Assembly: GCA_030533445.1 (NCBI GenBank)
Contig: CM060080.1
Span: 9,243,217-9,307,216, forward strand
Reading direction: 5' to 3'
DNA: 64,000 bases
DNA from: Cyprinodon diabolis
Lineage: Eukaryota; Chordata; Actinopteri; Cyprinodontiformes; Cyprinodontidae
The notes under the pieces are model-generated. The model saw only the letters and a program-made list of their open reading frames with translations, did no database searches and was not told the origin of the DNA. Shown here piece after piece: positions 59,651 through 64,000 of this stretch; the first letter of the stretch is position 1; every line of letters starts with the position of its first letter. The position numbers were made by a program, and so were the translations under genes.

Positions 59651-62600
59651 GACTGATATGCCTCTTGACTTAACGCTGTGGATTATCCTGTCTCACCTGT
59701 GTTTCTTTCAAGCCCGATCCAAGAATAAAAGAAAACAGAAAATTACTTTTTTTTGGTTTGAAGTCCTTATTTGGCCTTTTAACAAAATATGTAAAAAGAA
59801 AAAACAGAAATACATTTTTGATATTAATAATTTATTACTATGCGTTAAGTCAAGATTATTTTTTGTGTAGTCTTCTACTGGCTGTTATCAGGTATATCTG
59901 ATTGTGTACAACAGGATTTTGAGCAAAGTTTTTACCATTAAATTATGCAAAAGGTGTCAGACGCAAAACATTTCAGAAACCGTATGTATCAAATATGATA
60001 CATTTGGCATTACAGGGTTAATTTATTCTTGACATGAATGCATGTTGCACATCTCCTTAACTAATCTTTCTCCATTCAATGTTTCTTTAAATCTGAATAA
60101 ATATGCAGCTTCCTGCAGTCTCTCATTGTCACTTGCTGTGACTCTACGGGCTTCAACCTGTCTGTCATTTACTGCTTGTGCACCTAAATCTGGCCACTCA
60201 TAGACACTAAATGTCATTTCTATTCTGTTCTATTACTCATACAGTCATTTACTTCATGAAGTGGTCATTTCTAATGGAACAATAGGGAAGCTGAACCTGC
60301 CCTGCAAATTTAGAAAAATTATTGCTAAAATATATTTGGCTTGCTCCATAAATGTTATCATTAAAGGACATTTAATAAGCACCAAAATGCAGCTGATTTC
60401 ATGAGCATGTTGGACATGACCTGATTGGATAACGTGCCAAAATACATCACTTCCTGTGAGGCTAAAGCTCTTAGGGGGTCTATGGAGCAGGGCAGGTCCT
60501 GAAGCTCGCTGCTGGATGCTGATTGGCCGACACACTGAAGGATTTCTGACTGCGGTCAGACAGAGAGGAGGTTTGCCTCAGGAGGGAAAATGGATCATTC
60601 AGTCAGAACAGTCATCCGGTGCTCAACTGTTGCCATGGTTACTGAAGGTTATTATTTCGCAGCAGATATATTCCCCAGTTGTAGTGATGAGTTTGATGTG
60701 ATTTTTACGTGACATTTGTATTTATTAACACCACTGAGCCTCCCCTGGTTCAGAGAGCAGCAGCTGCCACCATATTCATGCATTGCATTATGAACACGTC
60801 TCTGGCATGGTTGGCATCTATTTTTTTCTCATTTCTCTTGATTCTTATCTTTAGATACTTATTTCAGTGATCATTTCTTGTTTGCATTATTATCTTTTAA
60901 TAAAAATCACCTGGTTTAATTGATATTTGAGACTAATGTAAAAAAGTTTTCAGCTTCTGCAACACCAGAGTTATGAGTTCGAAAAGTTAACATCAAGGCC
61001 TGGAGAATTTTGTTTAGTATAAAATCCTGGATTCTCCATGCACACACCTACAGACATGCTAACACAGCTCCCCACAGGCCTCCTCTGGAATTGCTCATTG
61101 TTTTCATTCCTGCTCCACACTTTGAAGTGCGTCTCCCTGTTGTCTTAGGGGAGGCTGAGGGTTGGCTATTGGTAACATCTGGAAGAATGTGTTCAGCAAG
61201 GCTCACTTGGCAGATGGTGGGTATTGGCAGCATCACGTCCTCCTGCCAGGAGCCTTTCATCTGTCTGAGCATGTGGACTTGGCCCTAACCTTGGACATGT
61301 CAGAGGGTGTGCAGCTAGCGGGCTTGCTAAGGCGGGGTTTTTATGCTTAGCATTTCTCTCCTCACAGCTTTTCTTCCGTCCTTCTAACAAGCTGACAGCT
61401 CCAGATTTCATGGTATCTGCTGCTGGACATCAAATTGGAATATCTTTAACTAGTTCCTGCTGAAAATGAGCACAGTTAACAAACTAAACCATCAAAACTC
61501 TTATTTTTAAATCTGCATTGTCTAAGTGGTATTTATAGGTGAGTTACTAAGATCTGAGAGTTATGAAAATAGGATGTTCTAAAATGATTCCAAATAAAAA
61601 GTAAAAATATCTGCTAAGTTTAGATTAGTATAAAAATATTTGCACTTTATTCACATATAAATTAACCATAGGCTTTAAACCGACCAGATAAATATGAAAA
61701 ACATGAAACTTTACACAGTGAAATTTGTTCTTGATCTCATGAAAATCACATCACGACAATTTTTAACAATAAAAGCTAATTTTCCAGTTTTATGTGTAAT
61801 TCTGTCGCCTCTAGGCCTTTGGAGACTAAAAATAGTGAGCACTAATTGGTGTGGGGTTAAAATGAATACATAAAATCTGCCATGGCAACTTCTGGTTGGA
61901 AAACTTTAGAAAAGGCAATGAGGCAAAGAAGCTCCAGATAATCCATAGAAATGACAGAATGGCTTCCATTTAGCAGAGTAATATTAAATGATAAAAGGCA
62001 ATTAGAGGGAGCTGGATAGCAACAAACCCTTAACTAAGAATTATAGCAATAGTAATGTAGCAATAAGCTAAGGACTGAGTGACGAAAGGACTTTTTAACC
62101 AGGAAGAAGGCGATCAGAAAGGTGAATGCAAGGGTTAAAGAACCAGAGGAGGACGAGAGGAAAAATGAGAAGAACTCAAAACAAGGAGGAGGTGTTGATG
62201 CTCCTAAAGCTGCCTACCAAGCTGACGGATGAGGCAAGATTTATGGAGTTCCGACTGGGCCCCAAATAGACTTTAAATCTCTAATTATATTTTTGTAGAC
62301 CTTTTTAAAAGCGGGGCTCTCATTGAATGGCAACTTTCAGACATGCCCATAAAGTTAGCTCATAAATATAAAGAATCATTATGTTGTAAAGTTTGGCAAA
62401 AAAAAAGAGACAAAAAGGTCATGAAAAGTGAATAAATGTGAAGCATGACAGCTCACCAAGCATCCTATCAAGGAATCCACCAAGGACCTGAGTGACAGCC
62501 AGAGCCAAACGTGCTTTCTGGCATGCAACTTTACAAAAATACTATATGTCATCTGGAAATTGGCACATACCAGTAGAAAATATGCCACTTCAAAATGGGA

Positions 62601-62796
62601 TCTTCCAGTTTCACCAAAGGTCCTTTATGGGTGCTGGATGTTGTAATCTGGTTTTTATTGATGATATATTTTTTGCAGTTATGAAAAGTTAATGTTATAT
62701 ATTTGTGTTGGAGAAATCAGTAAACTTTCATACCACCAAATCTCTCTGTGTTCTTTAACAGTGACTTTATGTTCAGAAAACTGCAGCATATTGTCA
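59651..62796. other. Intergenic; no gene recognised
   Basis: About 3.1 kb of A/T-rich DNA with short open frames that show no recognisable similarity. No convincing repeats were seen. Confidence 0.5.
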
Positions 62797-63055
62797 GTGT
62801 CATGATCTTGACGCTGATGACTAGTCTGATTTTTCGTTTAATTTACCTGCCTAGCTCCGCCCAGTTCTCTTTACTTCTCACTTGATCTGCCTGCTTCAGT
62901 CTCTATTTAACCAGCCTTCAGACCAGTCGTCAGGGCCAGATTATTTTCCAGCATTACAAACATTCACTCTATCAGAATCTGTCATTGTTGTTGGCCACAG
63001 CGCAGGATTATTAAAATTAACAGCGTGATCTGTCTCTGAGCCGCTACACTCACAG
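62797..63055 (+). mobile_element. Retroelement-like repeat (possible solo LTR)
   Basis: Starts TGTCATGATCTTGACGCTGA and contains GACTAGTCTGA, CTCTATTTAACCAGC and a TTATTAAAATTAACAG stretch. It is the reverse-oriented partner of the repeat ending at 27846. Clear TG...CA ends with a target duplication were not established. Confidence 0.5.
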
Positions 63056-64000
63056 AAATATTTAACCCTAACTTTTAAGAATTATGTAAAATAATTAATA
63101 ACAAAGTTCCATTTGATTTTTTAAATATTTTTAACATAAACAGACCTAATAAACTTTACATGATCCATATGCATCAGTGTAATAAAGCCTATTCTTTTTA
63201 AATGCATATTCCCTAGGTTTATGTATTCAGCTTTAATATAATTTATTGAATTTAAATGCATATTGTTCTGATTATATATTTAAAATACATTAAGTATATT
63301 TGTTCGAATTACATAGTAATTAGGTTACCTATTCAAGATGAATAACGTGTATGTGTTTAAATTACATAACAATTAAGCTTATATTCAATCAAAATGCATT
63401 CGATTTATGTATTTATTATTAATATCCCATAATCTTTTTCTATAGGGTTAGGGTTACGATTCATATTCAATGCATTTTTGTATTCACCATGATTGTGTAT
63501 TTGTTTGAAATTCAACAACATCTCAATGATGCATACAATCAGACCACCTCATTTATTAACATTAAAGCTTCTCTTCACACAGACATTGTACTCAGCAGGT
63601 AGTGTAGCTCTTCAACCAAGTCATACTTGGAACATGAAAAATGTTTTCTAATATCATTAGAACAAAAGTAAATTATCTGCTCCAACAATGGCAGTAAAGG
63701 ACCTGCTCTTTTTATCTAAAACAAACTACAGGCTCAAGAACATTCAATACATTATCACACATACGATTCACACATCAAAAACTCATCACTTGAGAGGAAC
63801 AGGTTTTCCTTTAAGTACATACAATTTCTTGGTCAGTGTGACTGCTCTGTGTTCTGTGGGTATTAATAACTCTATTCAACACTTCAGCAGAATCAAGTAA
63901 CGATCGCAGTAATGGGATATATTGAAAGGACCTGCAATTTTTTGGATCTAGAACAAACTCTACAGGCTCAACAACATTAAACACTTTTTTTAAGCAGAAC
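63056..64000. other. A/T-rich intergenic DNA; nothing recognised
   Basis: The stretch contains several similar segments of the form TTTAAATGCATATT and AATTACATA (63200-63420), suggesting weak local duplication. There is no gene evidence. Confidence 0.5.

Noticed and set aside
61010..61411. Overlapping open frames on both strands as a possible downstream gene
   Set aside because: No recognisable motif, no plausible splice structure, and frames on both strands are of similar length.

Overview
The window is vertebrate nuclear DNA, most likely from a teleost fish. Genes are split by GT-AG introns, and the DNA between exons is full of fish-type repeats: L2/CR1-like LINE tails, hAT, Tc1 and pogo fragments, tRNA-derived SINEs and long minisatellites. 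The exact species cannot be read from the sequence; the repeat mix looks like a percomorph (inference).

One protein-coding gene dominates. A plus-strand Jagged gene, best matched to JAG2 and called jag2 here, runs from exon 3 (2514) to the stop codon (50223). By homology to vertebrate Jagged genes these are exons 3 to 26; exons 1 and 2, with the start codon, signal peptide and most of the MNNL domain, lie upstream of the window. I could place 24 exons with matching phases. They sum to 3324 nt, i.e. 1107 residues plus stop, against about 1240 residues for complete human JAG2. They encode the end of MNNL, a canonical DSL domain, 16 EGF repeats, the cysteine-rich/VWC-like region, one transmembrane helix and a basic cytoplasmic tail. 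The product would be a membrane-bound Notch ligand.

Layout: 1-2513 is intron 2, with an L2 fragment and an 11-bp minisatellite. 2572-9010 is intron 3, with GC-rich and 12-bp minisatellites. 9266-12252 is intron 4, with a perfect palindrome, a DNA transposon and a 1-kb foldback element. 12314-24688 is intron 5, with LINE pieces, a 2.7-kb AGAC-type array, an 11-bp array and a 43-bp array of about 40 copies. 24689-38785 holds exons 6 to 20, with transposons in the larger introns and a Pro/His/Thr/Arg-coding minisatellite in intron 18. 38791-40062 is a hAT element inserted exactly over the exon 20 splice donor. 43060-50223 holds exons 21 to 26. 50224 to about 51.3 kb is probably the 3' UTR. 51.4-64 kb is intergenic, with a SINE, LINEs on the minus strand, TIR elements and AT-rich DNA; no host gene was recognised there.

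The two observations most worth checking are the hAT insertion that duplicated the exon 20 5' splice site, and the decayed EGF6 exon. The EGF6 exon keeps its 114-bp length and phase but loses three cysteines, two of them through apparently compensating indels.
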